A program made the translations under genes and the position numbers. A stretch of DNA of 64,000 nucleotides from Hyphomicrobiales bacterium. GTDB taxonomy: Bacteria > Pseudomonadota > Alphaproteobacteria > Rhizobiales > Beijerinckiaceae. Where the stretch lies: assembly GCA_027484605.1 (NCBI GenBank), contig JAIXSR010000005.1:62001-126000 (forward strand). Reading direction: 5' to 3'. Below are positions 37,783 to 45,796 of this stretch, one piece after another. The notes beneath the pieces are model-generated. The model was given only the letters and a program-made list of their open reading frames with translations, was not told where the DNA came from and made no database searches. How positions within the stretch are numbered: position 1 is the stretch's first letter; each line of letters starts with the position of its first letter.

Positions 37783-39233
37783 CAGGCGATCCCGCCGAGG
37801 CAGACATATTTCATGTCGAGATAATCCTCGAGCCCGTGGCGGGAGCCCTCACGGCCGACGCCGCTTTCCTTCACGCCGCCGAAGGGTGCAACCTCGGTAG
37901 TGATCAGCCCCTCGTTCACGCCGACCATGCCGTATTTCAGCGCTTCCGAGACGCGGAAGGCCCGGGCGAGATCGCGCGTGTAGAAATAGGCGGCAAGGCC
38001 GTATTCGGTGGCATTGGCGAGGGAGACGACCTCCGCTTCCGTCCCGAACCGGAAGATCGGGGCGAGCGGGCCGAAGGTTTCCTCGGTCGCGACGCGGGCG
38101 TCCTGCGGCACGTTCTTGACGACGGTCGGCTCGAAGAAGGTGCCGCCGAGTGCATGGCTCTTCCCGCCGGTGACCACCTCGCCGCCGCGGGCGAGAATGT
38201 CGTCGAGATGGGCCTTCACCTTGGCGAGGGCGCGGGTATCGATCAGCGGGCCGATCTGCACGCCGGCCTCGAAGCCGCCGCCGACGCGCATCTTCGCCAC
38301 TTCCTCGGCGAAGCGGCGGGCGAAGGCATCATGGATGCCGGCCTGCACATAGAAGCGGTTGGTGCAGACGCAGGTCTGCCCGGCATTGCGATACTTGGCC
38401 TGCACGGCGCCCTGTACCGCGCGGTCGAGATCGGCATCGTCAAAGACGATGAAGGGCGCGTTGCCGCCGAGTTCCATCGAGATGCGCTTCATCGTGCCGG
38501 CGCTCTGCTGGGCGAGGAGTTTTCCGACCGGCGTCGAGCCGGTGAAGGTGATCTTGCGGACCAGCGGATTGGCGGTCAGCTCCGCGCCGATTTCGGGCGC
38601 GTCGCCGGTGACGATGTTGACCACCCCGGCCGGGATGCCGGCCTCGGCGCAGAGCACGCCCCAGGCAAGGCCCGAATAGGGGGTGAGGTCTGCCGGCTTG
38701 ATCACGATGGTGCAACCCGCCGCGAGGGCAGCGCCCAGCTTGCGGCCGATCATCGAGGAGGGGAAGTTCCAGGGCGTGATCGCCCCGACCACGCCCACCG
38801 GTTCCCGCGTGACGAGGATCCGCCGGTCGGCCCAGGGCGAGGGCACGACCTCGCCATAGGCGCGGCGCGCTTCCTCGGCGAACCATTGCACATAGGCTGC
38901 GGAGCTGCCGATTTCGCCGCGCGCCTCGGCCAGCGGCTTGCCCTGTTCCTGCGTGAGCAGATGGGCCAGAGCCTCGCTGTTCTGGCGGATCAGTTCGGCC
39001 AGTTTCTGCAGCAGGCCTGCGCGCTCCGCGGCGGTTTTCGCGCGCCAGGCCGGGAAGGCGGCATGGGCCGCCTCGATGGCGCGGCGCGTCTCTGCCTTGC
39101 CGGCATTCGGGATGGTGCCGATCGTCTCGCCCGTGGCCGGATCGGTGACGGCGATGGTCCGGCCGGAATCCGCCGCGATCCACTGGCCATCCACGAGAAT
39201 GGCCTGCTTCTTGAATTCGAGTTTGGTCAGCAT
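37782..39233 (-). CDS. NAD(P)-dependent aldehyde dehydrogenase (succinate-semialdehyde/sulfolactaldehyde type)
   Basis: 483 residues of the GabD group. Coenzyme and active-site landmarks are ITPWNFPSSMIGRK, FTGSTPVGKLL, the catalytic Glu in MELGGNAPF and the catalytic Cys in NAGQTCVCTNRF. By sequence alone it would be called succinate-semialdehyde dehydrogenase. Its place in an operon with suyAB, slcC and comC makes 3-sulfolactaldehyde oxidation to sulfolactate (as done by GabD-like enzymes of sulfo-Entner-Doudoroff bacteria) an attractive alternative. Near the C-terminus GVNEGLITTEVAPFGG lines the substrate pocket. Substrate undecided. Confidence 0.88.
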   Translation of the reverse strand: MLTKLEFKKQAILVDGQWIAADSGRTIAVTDPATGETIGTIPNAGKAETRRAIEAAHAAFPAWRAKTAAERAGLLQKLAELIRQNSEALAHLLTQEQGKPLAEARGEIGSSAAYVQWFAEEARRAYGEVVPSPWADRRILVTREPVGVVGAITPWNFPSSMIGRKLGAALAAGCTIVIKPADLTPYSGLAWGVLCAEAGIPAGVVNIVTGDAPEIGAELTANPLVRKITFTGSTPVGKLLAQQSAGTMKRISMELGGNAPFIVFDDADLDRAVQGAVQAKYRNAGQTCVCTNRFYVQAGIHDAFARRFAEEVAKMRVGGGFEAGVQIGPLIDTRALAKVKAHLDDILARGGEVVTGGKSHALGGTFFEPTVVKNVPQDARVATEETFGPLAPIFRFGTEAEVVSLANATEYGLAAYFYTRDLARAFRVSEALKYGMVGVNEGLITTEVAPFGGVKESGVGREGSRHGLEDYLDMKYVCLGGIA

Positions 39234-39287
39234 GTCGATCTCCTGCCAGCCGCCGGGCGGTGGCGAAATGATCCCCTCACGCCTCCC

Positions 39288-40286
39288 TTACAGCGCCTCG
39301 ATCTCCGAGACGAGAGCCTCCGCGACCGTCAATCCGCTTTTTTGCGCCTTGGCGCGCAGGGCCAGCCGCCGCGAACCGGGCAGCCTTGCGCCGGGCTGGC
39401 TGCGGATCTGGCCGGCGAGGCGCGCGAAATGCGCGAGCGTGCCCTCGCCGCCGAACAGGGCGGGATCGAAGGCGAGCAGCAGCTGGCCGGTAGCCGGGGG
39501 ATCGCCCTTGTCGTCGAGGAAGGAGGAGGCGTCGACCGCGAAGCGGGCCCCCGTCAGGCCGGCCGCCAGCAGTTCGATCATCAGCGCCAGGGCCGTGCCC
39601 TTGGCATCGCCGAGGGGCAGCATCGTGCCCTTGAGCGCGGCCTCGGCATCCGTGGTCGGCCGGCCCTCGGCATCCAGCGCCCAGCCTTCCGGGATGGGCT
39701 GGCCCTTCTGTTTCGCAGCGAGGATGTTGCCGCGCGCGACCTTTGAAAGCGAGAGATCGACCACGATCGGTGGTTCGCCCGGCAGCGGGCAGGCAAAGGC
39801 GAGCGGGTTCGTTCCGAAGGTTGCGCGGCTGCCGCCCCAGGGCGCCATGGCGGCGGGGGTATTGGCGAAGAGCATCGCGACCATGCCCTTCTCCGCCAGC
39901 CTTTCGACCGGGGCACCCGCCACGCCGCAATGATGCGAGCGCCGGATGGCGGTGGCGGCGAGGCCCATCATCGGGGCGTGTTCGGCCAGCATCGCCTCGG
40001 CCAGCGCCAAAGCGGGATAGGCGAACCCGAAGCCGGCATCGATCCGCCCGAGGGCCGGCGTAACCATTTCGAGCCGCGGCTCGGCATCACCGCGGATCTT
40101 GCCGTTGCGGGCCTGCGCGGCATAGCTTGGCACACGGGAGAGGCCATGGCCCTTGAGCCCGTCGGCCTCGGCCGCCACGAGGGCCCGCGCGACGCAATGC
40201 GCCGTTTCGGGCCGCGTCTTGCAGCGGATGAAAGCAGAGGCGGCGAGGGCCTCGGCTTGCTCAAGGGTGAGAATGCGCTCGGACAT
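39288..40286 (-). CDS. comC: Ldh/malate dehydrogenase-2 family oxidoreductase, probable (R)-sulfolactate dehydrogenase
   Basis: 332 residues of the malate/L-sulfolactate dehydrogenase family (not the Rossmann lactate dehydrogenase). Conserved elements: GHGLSRVPSYAAQ, RRSHHCGVAGAPVERLAEKG (catalytic His) and WGGSRATFGTNPLAFACP. In sulfolactate degraders ComC reduces 3-sulfopyruvate to (R)-sulfolactate with NADPH and, with SlcC, acts as a racemase. The operon context with slcC and suyAB is what decides the specific name. Start ATG 40286. Confidence 0.82.
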   Translation of the reverse strand: MSERILTLEQAEALAASAFIRCKTRPETAHCVARALVAAEADGLKGHGLSRVPSYAAQARNGKIRGDAEPRLEMVTPALGRIDAGFGFAYPALALAEAMLAEHAPMMGLAATAIRRSHHCGVAGAPVERLAEKGMVAMLFANTPAAMAPWGGSRATFGTNPLAFACPLPGEPPIVVDLSLSKVARGNILAAKQKGQPIPEGWALDAEGRPTTDAEAALKGTMLPLGDAKGTALALMIELLAAGLTGARFAVDASSFLDDKGDPPATGQLLLAFDPALFGGEGTLAHFARLAGQIRSQPGARLPGSRRLALRAKAQKSGLTVAEALVSEIEAL

Positions 40287-40324
40287 GGCAAGTTCCTTCC
40301 GGTGGCACCGCGCTGCGGCGCGGC

Positions 40325-41263
40325 TCAGCCGGCCTTCCCGTTCTGGAGGTGGTCGAGGATGCGCGTTGCGATGAGATCGGAGACGCGCCGGTTCGATTCC
40401 TGCGTGACCCCGGCAATATGCGGCGTCAGCAGCAGGTTCGGACAGCCGGCAAAGACGGCCCCGCGGGCGGCCGTGAGCGGCTCCTCCTCGAAGACATCGA
40501 GCGCCGCACCGGCGAGGCGGCCGTCGCGCAGGGCGGCAGCCAGGGCCGGCTCGTCGACAACGCCGCCCCGGGCCGCATTGAGCAGGATTGCATCCGGCCG
40601 CATCCGGCGAAGGCGCAGGTCGTCGATCAGGTTGCGCGTCTCGTCCGTCAGCGGGACATGGAGGGAGATGACATCCGCCTCGCGCAGGAGCGGTTCGAGC
40701 CCGTGCCGGCGGGCCATGGACCAGCAGGGATCGGCGTCGGACAGGAAGGGATCATAGGCGATGACTTCCATGCCGAGCGCCCGCGCCCGCTGCGCCACCT
40801 CGCGGGCAATGGCGCCGAACCCGACCAGCCCCATGACGCGGCCGGAAGCTTCGCGGCCCATCAGCCGCTGGCGCGGCCAGGTGCCGGCGATTACCTCCGC
40901 CGTCGCGCCATAGGCGCCGCGCAGCAGGATCAAGGTCGAGGCGATGACCCATTCGGCAACCGCGAGATCGTTTGCGCCGGTGGCGGGATAGACGCGGATG
41001 CCGGCCGCCTCACAGGCGGCAACGTCGATATTGTCGAGCCCCACGCCGAGCCGGCCGACCGCCTCGAGGCGCGGGCCTGCGGCCAGCAAAGCCGGCCGGA
41101 CCTGGGTGCGGTTGCGGACGATCAGGGCGCGGGCTGAGGGCAGCAGCCCGGCCAGCCGGGCGGGCTCGTCGACAAGGGCCGGGTCGTAGAGCGTGTCATG
41201 GCTGGCCGCGAGCCGCGCGACGGCAGCCTCGTCCATGAATTCGGTGACAATGATCGTGCTCAC
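40325..41263 (-). CDS. slcC: D-isomer-specific 2-hydroxyacid dehydrogenase, probable (S)-sulfolactate dehydrogenase
   Basis: 312 residues. NAD-binding motif is GRVMGLVGFGAIAREVAQRA; catalytic residues are the Arg in LLNAARGGVVDE, Glu in FEEEPL and His in LTPHIAGVTQES. SlcC oxidises (S)-sulfolactate to 3-sulfopyruvate. It starts with GTG that overlaps the suyZ stop (GTGA), so translation is coupled. Other 2-hydroxyacids (glycerate, lactate) would be the fallback reading without the operon context. Confidence 0.82.
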   Translation of the reverse strand: MSTIIVTEFMDEAAVARLAASHDTLYDPALVDEPARLAGLLPSARALIVRNRTQVRPALLAAGPRLEAVGRLGVGLDNIDVAACEAAGIRVYPATGANDLAVAEWVIASTLILLRGAYGATAEVIAGTWPRQRLMGREASGRVMGLVGFGAIAREVAQRARALGMEVIAYDPFLSDADPCWSMARRHGLEPLLREADVISLHVPLTDETRNLIDDLRLRRMRPDAILLNAARGGVVDEPALAAALRDGRLAGAALDVFEEEPLTAARGAVFAGCPNLLLTPHIAGVTQESNRRVSDLIATRILDHLQNGKAG

Positions 41264-42315
41264 AGGACCCTCATCGCGAACAGGCCGGCCAGGGCCAGCG
41301 CCAGGATGATCAAGGTGGCGCCGAGAAAGACGGCGAGATGGCGCCAGCCGGTTGCCAGAACGGCACCGGCGGAGGTGCCGAGGCCGAGTGCGGCGATGGC
41401 GATCATCATCAGCCAGCCGGACAGAGAGGATAGCACGCCTTTCACGCTGGCATAGGTTGCGGCGAGCGCGGTGCCGGGCAGGACCGAATTGACGACCACC
41501 AGCAGCAGGAAGACGAGCGCGAAGCCGGGCAGCGGGACGCGGGCCTTCGAGCCGCCATCCCCGCCCTCCTGGCGCGCCAGGACCCAGCCGATGCCGAGCA
41601 CGACCGGCAGCAGCAGGAAGACGCGGAAGAGCTTGACGATCACCGCATTGTTGCCGACCGGTTCGGACACGGCATAGCCGGCGCCGACGACCTGGGCCAT
41701 GTCATGGATGGTCAGGCCGAGGAACAGCCCCGTCTCGCGGATATCGAGGCCGAGGGCAAGCGCGAGGGGCGGATAGGCGAGCATGACGACGGTCGAGAGC
41801 GCATTCGCCATCACGACGGTGAAGGCAATGTCGGCCGCCTTTTCCCGGTAATCCGGCACGACTGTGGCCGTGGCGAGCGTGGCCGAGGCGCCGCAGACCG
41901 CGCAGGCCGCGCCGGCCAGCGCGCCATAGCCGCGCCCCAGCCCGAGCAGGCGCGCCAGCATCATGGCGCCGGCGACCGTCGCGGCCATGGCGAGGATGGC
42001 AAGCAGGGCGGCCGGCCAGCCAAGGCCGGCAATGTCGGACAAGGCGATGCGCAGGCCGAGCAGTGCGATGGCATAGCGGAGGAGTCGCTTCACGGCGAGG
42101 TCGAAGCCCGCCTTGAAGACGGGATTGCGGGCGATCGGGTTCAGGAGGATCCCGATCACCAGCGCCAGCACCATGCCCGGCAGGCTGGCGCCGAAGGTGC
42201 GGCGGAGCCAGGGTTCCAGGGCCATGGCGGCCAGCGCCACGGCCACAGCAAGCGCCAGGCCGGGCAACCAGGCCGCCGGGCGCGGCGCGCCCGGCGATGC
42301 CGTTGCTTCAGGCAT
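41260..42315 (-). CDS. suyZ: Putative sulfate/sulfite exporter, YeiH (PSE) family
   Basis: 351 residues, about ten membrane helices. Family signatures include LVIGILLNPIARNP, RYAIALLGLRIALSDI, GAACAVCGASATLATATVV and LTIHDMAQVVGAGYAVS. SuyZ of Paracoccus pantotrophus, the proposed exporter for sulfonate-derived sulfate, belongs to this family. Here the gene lies three bases after suyB and overlaps slcC, so the assignment rests on family plus position. A housekeeping YeiH of unknown role is the alternative. Confidence 0.85.
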   Translation of the reverse strand: MPEATASPGAPRPAAWLPGLALAVAVALAAMALEPWLRRTFGASLPGMVLALVIGILLNPIARNPVFKAGFDLAVKRLLRYAIALLGLRIALSDIAGLGWPAALLAILAMAATVAGAMMLARLLGLGRGYGALAGAACAVCGASATLATATVVPDYREKAADIAFTVVMANALSTVVMLAYPPLALALGLDIRETGLFLGLTIHDMAQVVGAGYAVSEPVGNNAVIVKLFRVFLLLPVVLGIGWVLARQEGGDGGSKARVPLPGFALVFLLLVVVNSVLPGTALAATYASVKGVLSSLSGWLMMIAIAALGLGTSAGAVLATGWRHLAVFLGATLIILALALAGLFAMRVL

Positions 42316-42318
42316 GCG

Positions 42319-43611
42319 TCAGGCCGAGCGGTAGAGCTTGGTCATGACGAATTCCCGGTGACCGAGCGCTTCCGCGGCGGTCAGTCGGCCATTCGCGGTG
42401 CGGAGGATCGAGGCGATCAGCGCATCGCCGGCTTCCGGGATGGTCAGGTCGCGCCGGAGGATGCCGGAGACATCGACATCGATATGTTCCGGCATGGTGC
42501 GCATGGTCTTCGGATTGCCCGTGATCTTGATCACCGGAATGATCGGGTTGCCGATGACATTGCCCTGCCCGGTGGGGAAGGTGTGCACGACATAGCCGCC
42601 CGCCGCCATCAGGGTCACGCATTCCGCCGCGGCGGAGGACGTGTCCATGAAATAGAGGCCCGGCCCCCTGGCCGGCGCCTCGGCCGGCTCGAGAATGTCG
42701 ATGTATTTGCACTCGCGGCCGATCTTTTCGAGATTGCCGAGGGCCTTTTCCTCGATCGTCGTCAGGCCGCCGGCAATGTTGCCCTTGGTGGGCTGGCTGT
42801 CGGAGAGGTCGGAGGTCTTGTGCGCCTCGATGACATCGTCCTGATAGGCCTTCCACATCTTGTACCAGCGCTCGCCCACTTCCGGGTTTGCCGCGCGGGC
42901 CTTGCAGAGATGCTCGGCGCCGGTGATCTCGGATGTCTCGCCGAAGACACCGTAAATGCCCTTCGGGATCAGCTTGTCATACATGTTGCCCACGGTCGGG
43001 CAGGAGGAGAGGCCCGTCGTGGTGTCGCTCTCGCCGCATTTGGTCGAGACCCACAATTCGGCGATGTCGCATTTCTCGCGCTGCAATTCGGTTGCCCATT
43101 GCACGAATTCCTTCGCGACATAGGAAGCCTTTGCGATGACCGCGATATCGCCATGGCCCTCGATGCCGAAGCCGACAACCGGCTTGCCGGTTTTCGCGAT
43201 GCCCTCGACGACGACCTTGGTCCAGCTGTCCTCGATCCCGATCACGATGACCGCAGCCACGTTGGGGTTCGAGCCGGTGCCGATCAGAGTGCGGAAATGC
43301 AGGTCGAGATCGGCGCCGAACTGCAGGCGGCCATAGGCATGCGGCAGCGCCATCGTGCCCTTGATGTTGTTCGCCACGGCCTCGCAGGCCGCGTTCGAGA
43401 GGTCATCCAGCGGCAGCAGGACAACGTGGTTGCGGACGCCGACACGGCCATTCTCGCGGCGCCAGCCGTAGAAATGGTCCATCGCGGCATCGGCCCGGCG
43501 CTTCCGGCGCATCGGCGCCTTGAAGGACGGGGCTTCGATCCAGCGGCCCTTGACGGGCTTGAGCTTGTTCCGGTTCAGGGAGAAATTCGCAACGATCGGG
43601 GCGCTTGCCAT
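42319..43611 (-). CDS. suyB: (2R)-3-sulfolactate sulfo-lyase, beta (large) subunit
   Basis: 430 residues of the UxaA/altronate hydrolase C-terminal family, expected to cleave (R)-sulfolactate into pyruvate and hydrogensulfite with SuyA. Distinctive stretches are [55 protein letters not shown] (conserved Cys, likely metal/Fe-S ligand), [20 protein letters not shown] and [15 protein letters not shown] recall the same words in characterised SuyB, which separates it from altronate dehydratase. Start ATG 43611 behind AGGAGAACC. Separate small and large genes also match SuyAB. Confidence 0.9.
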   Translation of the reverse strand: MASAPIVANFSLNRNKLKPVKGRWIEAPSFKAPMRRKRRADAAMDHFYGWRRENGRVGVRNHVVLLPLDDLSNAACEAVANNIKGTMALPHAYGRLQFGADLDLHFRTLIGTGSNPNVAAVIVIGIEDSWTKVVVEGIAKTGKPVVGFGIEGHGDIAVIAKASYVAKEFVQWATELQREKCDIAELWVSTKCGESDTTTGLSSCPTVGNMYDKLIPKGIYGVFGETSEITGAEHLCKARAANPEVGERWYKMWKAYQDDVIEAHKTSDLSDSQPTKGNIAGGLTTIEEKALGNLEKIGRECKYIDILEPAEAPARGPGLYFMDTSSAAAECVTLMAAGGYVVHTFPTGQGNVIGNPIIPVIKITGNPKTMRTMPEHIDVDVSGILRRDLTIPEAGDALIASILRTANGRLTAAEALGHREFVMTKLYRSA

Positions 43612-43624
43612 GTCGGTTCTCCTG

Positions 43625-43912
43625 TCACCAGCGCTTGGTCTTGACGTTATGCACGTGAACATGCGCGCCCTTGGCGATATCCGCCACGGCCTTGCCGATG
43701 TCCTGTCCGTATTTCCAGATCGTGTCGCCCTTCGCGATATCCTTCAGGGCGACCTTGTGGCCGATCGGGATGTCGGCCCGGGAGGCCAGGGAAAAGCTGG
43801 AATTGTCAGCCGTGACCACGGCCAGCATCTCGGTGCCGGCCTTCAGGTTTTCGACAACGACAACGCCCACGCTATCCTTGTGTTCATGGACAAGAAGATG
43901 GGGAATGGTCAT
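43625..43912 (-). CDS. suyA: (2R)-3-sulfolactate sulfo-lyase, alpha (small) subunit
   Basis: 95 residues, the SAF/UxaA N-terminal type domain as a stand-alone protein. It begins [20 protein letters not shown], has [17 protein letters not shown] in the centre and ends [12 protein letters not shown]. Forms the sulfo-lyase with SuyB, which starts 13 bases downstream. First gene of the operon; about 100 bases separate its start from the promoter/operator shared with the divergent GntR gene. Confidence 0.9.
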   Translation of the reverse strand: MTIPHLLVHEHKDSVGVVVVENLKAGTEMLAVVTADNSSFSLASRADIPIGHKVALKDIAKGDTIWKYGQDIGKAVADIAKGAHVHVHNVKTKRW

Positions 43913-44003
43913 GGCTCTATGCCTTCCTCGCGATACGCCCTCGGGCGCTTGGGGGGATGGTGGCGTGCCGGCACCGAGACGGATCAGGGCTTCGAACGCT
44001 CAG

Positions 44004-44039
44004 GTCTTGTATAAGACATAAGACTCGCTAGAGTGTCAA
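44004..44039 (-). promoter_or_regulatory. Promoter of the suy operon with overlapping GntR-type operator
   Basis: On the minus strand a perfect -35 TTGACA (44039-44034) is followed after 18 bases by CTTATA (44015-44010) or after 19 by TTATAC. Lying over the -10 is GTCTT-GTAT-AAGAC (44004-44017), a perfect inverted repeat, and ATAAGAC is repeated directly at 44011-44017 and 44018-44024. Position in the divergent gap, overlap with the -10 box and GntR/HutC-like symmetry all suggest that the adjacent regulator represses the operon and itself from here. Confidence 0.7.
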
Positions 44040-44041
44040 TC

Positions 44042-44791
44042 ATGAACGAGAAGACAAATTCTCAGGACGAGGTCCGCGGAACGCCGGGGTTCCTGCCGCT
44101 CTACCGGCAGGTCAAGTCCCTGCTGGTGCGCCGCATCTCCGAGCGCTTCTGGCAGCCGGGCGAAATCCTCCCGTCGGAGATTCAGATCGCGGCCGAGCTG
44201 GGCGTCAGCCAGGGCACCGTCCGCAAGGCGCTGGACGAAATGACCGCCGAACGGCTTCTCGTGCGCCGGCAGGGGCGCGGCACCTTTGTGGCGCGGCATG
44301 ACGAGAGCCGCATCCTGTTCCAGTTCTTCAAGATCGTGCCGGAAACCGGCGTACCGATCTTTCCCGAAAGCCATCTGCGCCGTGTCGAGACCGCCAAGGC
44401 GAGCCCCGAGGAAGTGGCGCGGCTGGCGCTCCGGCCCGGCGACAGCGTGATCCGGATCGCGCGGGTCCGCTCGCTCAATGGCCGGCCGACCATTTCCGAA
44501 TACCTGGCACTGCCCGTCGATCGGTTCCCCGGCCTCGCGAAGGAGGCCGACATTCCCAACAATCTCTACGATCATTTCGCCTCGGAATACGGCATCACGA
44601 TCGCCGGCGGCGATGAATCGCTCCGCGCCATGGCCGCACCGGCGGAGGATGCCGCGCTGCTCGGCATCGCGCCGGGAACGCCGATCCTCGCCATCGACCG
44701 GGTGGCGCTGGACCTTGATGGCAAGCCGGTGGAGTGGCGCTACTCGCTCTGCGATACGCGCCATTGCCATTATGTGAGCGGCCTCAGATAG
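44042..44791 (+). CDS. GntR family (HutC subfamily) transcriptional regulator, probable sulfolactate-operon regulator
   Basis: 249 residues. N-terminal winged helix (LLVRRISERFWQPGEILPSE, then ELGVSQGTVRKALDEMTAE) and a C-terminal UTRA ligand-binding domain (RIARVRSLNGRPTISEYLAL, ending RYSLCDTRHCHYVSGL). UTRA domains sense small organic effectors. Divergent from suyA and preceded by a perfect inverted repeat, so it is the likely repressor of the operon. Start ATG 44042; GTG 44033 would add three residues. Its last eight bases overlap the convergent kinase gene. Confidence 0.92.
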   Translation: MNEKTNSQDEVRGTPGFLPLYRQVKSLLVRRISERFWQPGEILPSEIQIAAELGVSQGTVRKALDEMTAERLLVRRQGRGTFVARHDESRILFQFFKIVPETGVPIFPESHLRRVETAKASPEEVARLALRPGDSVIRIARVRSLNGRPTISEYLALPVDRFPGLAKEADIPNNLYDHFASEYGITIAGGDESLRAMAAPAEDAALLGIAPGTPILAIDRVALDLDGKPVEWRYSLCDTRHCHYVSGLR

Positions 44792-45701
44792 AAACGAGCC
44801 GCTTCGGTGGCGGCAGGCCGGACAGGGCCGCCTCCACCGCCGGCCGTTCCGGCGTGCCCGAGCTGCCGCCGGGCTTCAGGCATTTCAGCGCGGCGGTAAC
44901 ATTCGCCCATCGGATCGCGTCCAGAAGGCCGAGCCGCTCGGTGAGGGCCCAGGCGAAGGCGCCGTGCCAGACATCGCCGGCACCCAAGGTGTCGACGGCA
45001 CGGATATCCAGCGAGGGCACATGCCAGAGCCCGTCCGGAAGCAAGGCGAGCACGCCGTCGGCGCCATCCGTGACGGCGAGGAAACTCTCGCTTTCGCGCC
45101 GGATCGCCAGCAGGGCCTGGTGGAGATCGGGCAAGCCGGTGGTTTCCCGCACCCCCACGGCCGAGAAGATCACATGGCTGGCCCGGGCGAGCAGGCTCCG
45201 GTCCCCCGGCGCGCGATCGCCGTCGAACACGGCGGGAAGGCCCGCCTCCCGTGCGAGATCGAACAGATGGCCGGCGCCGGTTTCCCAGCGTGTGTCGCCG
45301 AGCACCGCCGCCGTGCCGGGGGGCAGGGAGGCGGGCAGCCAGTCCGGGCGATCGGGCATGGTCCGGTCGAGATAATTGACGATGGTCCGGTCTCCGCCCG
45401 GCTCGATGATGATGCTCGACCGCGAGGTCGAAATGCCCGGCATGGGTGGAGAGAGTGAATCGTCGATGCCGAATTCGGCGAGTTTCCGCCGCAGCAGACG
45501 GCCGGCTGCATCGTCGCCGATCCTTGCGACGAGCCGTGCCTGCGCTCCCAGACGGGCAATGGCGAGGGCGGCATTGGCGGCATTGCCGCCCATCACGCTT
45601 TCCGCGCGGATGGCACGGTGCTTCTCGCCCGGCTTGAGGGCCACCGGAATGGTCATCACCTCGTCCAGCACGAGGATTCCGATGGTCATGATGCTGCGCA
45701 T
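44784..45701 (-). CDS. PfkB/ribokinase family sugar kinase resembling sulfofructose kinase YihV
   Basis: 305 residues. The family's first signature is GGNAANAALAIARLGAQ and the catalytic one is DTLGAGD (base Asp243). Compared from memory with E. coli YihV it shares length and register: SSIIIEPGGDRTIVNY puts Asn at 109 and VLGDTRWET puts Arg at 138. Those are the numbers I recall for YihV's sulfonate-binding Asn109 and Arg138. The end KCLKPGGSSGTP also matches YihV-like proteins. Start ATG 45701 with GAGGAAGGAA upstream. Adjacent to, but convergent with, the gntR gene of the sulfolactate operon. Another sugar or sugar acid remains possible. Confidence 0.85.
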   Translation of the reverse strand: MRSIMTIGILVLDEVMTIPVALKPGEKHRAIRAESVMGGNAANAALAIARLGAQARLVARIGDDAAGRLLRRKLAEFGIDDSLSPPMPGISTSRSSIIIEPGGDRTIVNYLDRTMPDRPDWLPASLPPGTAAVLGDTRWETGAGHLFDLAREAGLPAVFDGDRAPGDRSLLARASHVIFSAVGVRETTGLPDLHQALLAIRRESESFLAVTDGADGVLALLPDGLWHVPSLDIRAVDTLGAGDVWHGAFAWALTERLGLLDAIRWANVTAALKCLKPGGSSGTPERPAVEAALSGLPPPKRLVSI

Positions 45702-45796
45702 GGCCGTTCCTTCCTCGATGGCCAGGATCCTGCTGCCGGGGCCGGCATTGAACGGGCCCGGGAATCCTGCCATCACCCTTTCCGGGAGGTTGTGGC

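Noticed and set aside
42319-43912. Altronate dehydratase (UxaA) split into two genes
   Set aside because: The words conserved in SuyAB are present, the two-gene layout matches SuyAB, and slcC, comC and suyZ are co-operonic, while no uronate-pathway gene is near.
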